Of a stretch of DNA of 12,460 nucleotides, positions 11,550-12,460 are shown in pieces. The translations under genes were made by a program, and so were the position numbers. The first letter of the stretch is position 1; the number at the start of each line of letters is the position of its first letter. The notes under the pieces were generated by a model. It had not been told where the DNA came from and searched no databases. It saw only the letters and a program-made list of their open reading frames with translations. Origin of the DNA: an uncultured Phascolarctobacterium sp. (GTDB lineage: Bacteria > Bacillota > Negativicutes > Acidaminococcales > Acidaminococcaceae); the NCBI GenBank assembly GCA_900544885.1, contig UQWU01000047.1, forward strand, positions 1-12,460. Direction: 5' to 3'.

Positions 11550-12416
11550 TCATTTATTTTTGGCAGTGCTGCGTACCTGTACGAAAAGCAGATTAATATA
11601 TTGTTTAGTATCGGCATATAACCAATGATTTTCTATGGGTAAGACATACAAATCACTACAGGGTTCAAATTCGTTGATTTTCATAAAATGAGCAATTTTT
11701 TCGATTAAGGCATGAGCCTGACTACAAAAGGGACCGGAAAAATATAACTCCAGATATAAGCCTGTGGGTAGAGTAGATAAAGCTGTTTTCGGATGAGTAG
11801 GCGGATTATCGGCAAAGGAGAAGAAGGAATGAGAGGAGGGAGCTTTTTGGGGCAACGGTGCTGTAAAAACTCTTTCCTTAGCTACAATCCAACCTGCCTG
11901 ACGTTCAATAAAACCTTTGTTATGAGCAGTTAATTGGGAATGACGGGCAAATTTAGCAATACGCTCCTTGCTACTGACATCAGGATACAATTCTGTTAGG
12001 CGGATGTAACGCTGCTCTTTCCAGGTAACAGTGATCTGATTCAGAGGCAGGTTATTATTTTGCTGGATGTTCGCAGAAATACGTTGAATGGAACGGCAGA
12101 TGCGTTCATTTTCTTTGATGATTTTTGCACATTCGGCGGCTCGTTTTTGTAATTGTTCAAGAAAACATTCTTTATTACGGTGCTCTAGATAGTATTTAAT
12201 ATCGGCTAAGCTGATATTTAAGGAGCGCAGGTTAACGATGATTTCTAAATCCAGATATTGAGCCACGGAATAGTGACGATAACCGTTTTCACCGATAAAG
12301 TCCGGTGAAAGCAGATGAATTTTATCATAATATAGTAGTGTTTGCTTGCTGATGCCGAAAAGACTGGCTAGTTCGCCGGCAGTAAAACAATTACATTCAT
12401 TAATATTCTTATCCAT
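11550..12416 (-). CDS. MerR-family transcriptional regulator with GyrI-like effector domain
   Basis: A 288-residue regulator. The winged-helix DNA-binding domain is at about 11-80: FTAGELASLFGISKQTLLYYDKIHLLSP, NGYRHYSVAQYLDLEIIVNL and LADIKYYLEHR fit the MerR pattern. A dimerisation coiled coil covers about 82-118. The remaining 160 residues look like a GyrI/BmrR-type effector-binding domain with a Y/W/F-rich end (LYVLPIENHWLYADTKQYIN). Such proteins usually sense a small hydrophobic or cationic ligand and activate efflux genes from a promoter with a long spacer. AGAGGT lies upstream of ATG on the minus strand. The target may be its own gene or one beyond the right edge; neither can be seen here. 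The ligand cannot be predicted. Confidence 0.85.
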   Translation of the reverse strand: MDKNINECNCFTAGELASLFGISKQTLLYYDKIHLLSPDFIGENGYRHYSVAQYLDLEIIVNLRSLNISLADIKYYLEHRNKECFLEQLQKRAAECAKIIKENERICRSIQRISANIQQNNNLPLNQITVTWKEQRYIRLTELYPDVSSKERIAKFARHSQLTAHNKGFIERQAGWIVAKERVFTAPLPQKAPSSHSFFSFADNPPTHPKTALSTLPTGLYLELYFSGPFCSQAHALIEKIAHFMKINEFEPCSDLYVLPIENHWLYADTKQYINLLFVQVRSTAKNK

Positions 12417-12460
12417 AGAAATACCTCTGTTTTTATTTGTGATATATAATATAAATTAAA
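12417..12460 (-). promoter_or_regulatory. upstream region of the MerR-type gene
   Basis: On the minus strand the AT-rich leader contains TATATTA-like candidates for a -10 box and the AGAGGT ribosome site. The -35 region and any MerR dyad lie at or beyond the window edge, so no operator can be assigned. Confidence 0.3.

Overview
The window looks like a chromosome segment of a gut-type diderm Firmicute, probably one of the Negativicutes (Phascolarctobacterium or Acidaminococcus-like; the genus is a guess). The reasons are low-to-moderate GC, strong Firmicute-style ribosome sites (AAGGAGG), a complete ExbB-ExbD-TonB set implying an outer membrane, and FabK as enoyl-ACP reductase. The left part (about 1-5400) is accessory DNA; the right part (about 5600-12460) is mostly ordinary chromosome with a short scarred stretch in the middle.

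Layout. 1-1474 (minus strand): type I restriction specificity (HsdS) modules. One two-domain hsdS ORF begins abruptly at a module junction and lacks a visible ribosome site, and the start of another module runs off the left edge, as in a shuffling hsdS locus. 1491-2502: about 1 kb without a convincing gene but full of palindromes. At least eleven share one 27-bp design: outer ACTT/AAGT arms, a CCAAnTTGG centre, and a middle that differs from copy to copy while mostly staying self-complementary. 2531-4601: a TnpW-like small gene overlapping a large serine recombinase of the TnpX/TndX type, closed by three consecutive terminator-like hairpins. 4761-5368: small unrecognised ORFs, the last apparently frameshifted.

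5634-6578: fabK. 6579-8020: a scarred intergenic zone holding a possible structured RNA, a 40-residue minus-strand ORF with its own terminator, a small ribbon-helix-helix gene, a decayed antitoxin-like/DUF2442-like ORF whose start codon reads CTG, and a right-end/omega-RNA-like remnant of an IS200/IS605 (TnpB) element without any tnpB.

8040-9824: exbB-exbD-tonB operon with a clear promoter and terminator; it energises TonB-dependent outer-membrane uptake. 10016-11104: cbiZ, adenosylcobinamide amidohydrolase, for salvage of imported corrinoids; its position next to the TonB operon suggests a shared task in cobamide acquisition. 11174-11500: a small protein made of two copies of one helical unit. 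11550-12416 (minus): MerR-family regulator with a GyrI-like effector-binding domain, convergent to the previous gene and sharing its terminator.

The most unusual item is the palindrome array between hsdS and the recombinase. I do not recognise it as a described repeat family. The window cannot show whether it is a set of protein-binding sites, recombination sites or structured RNA.
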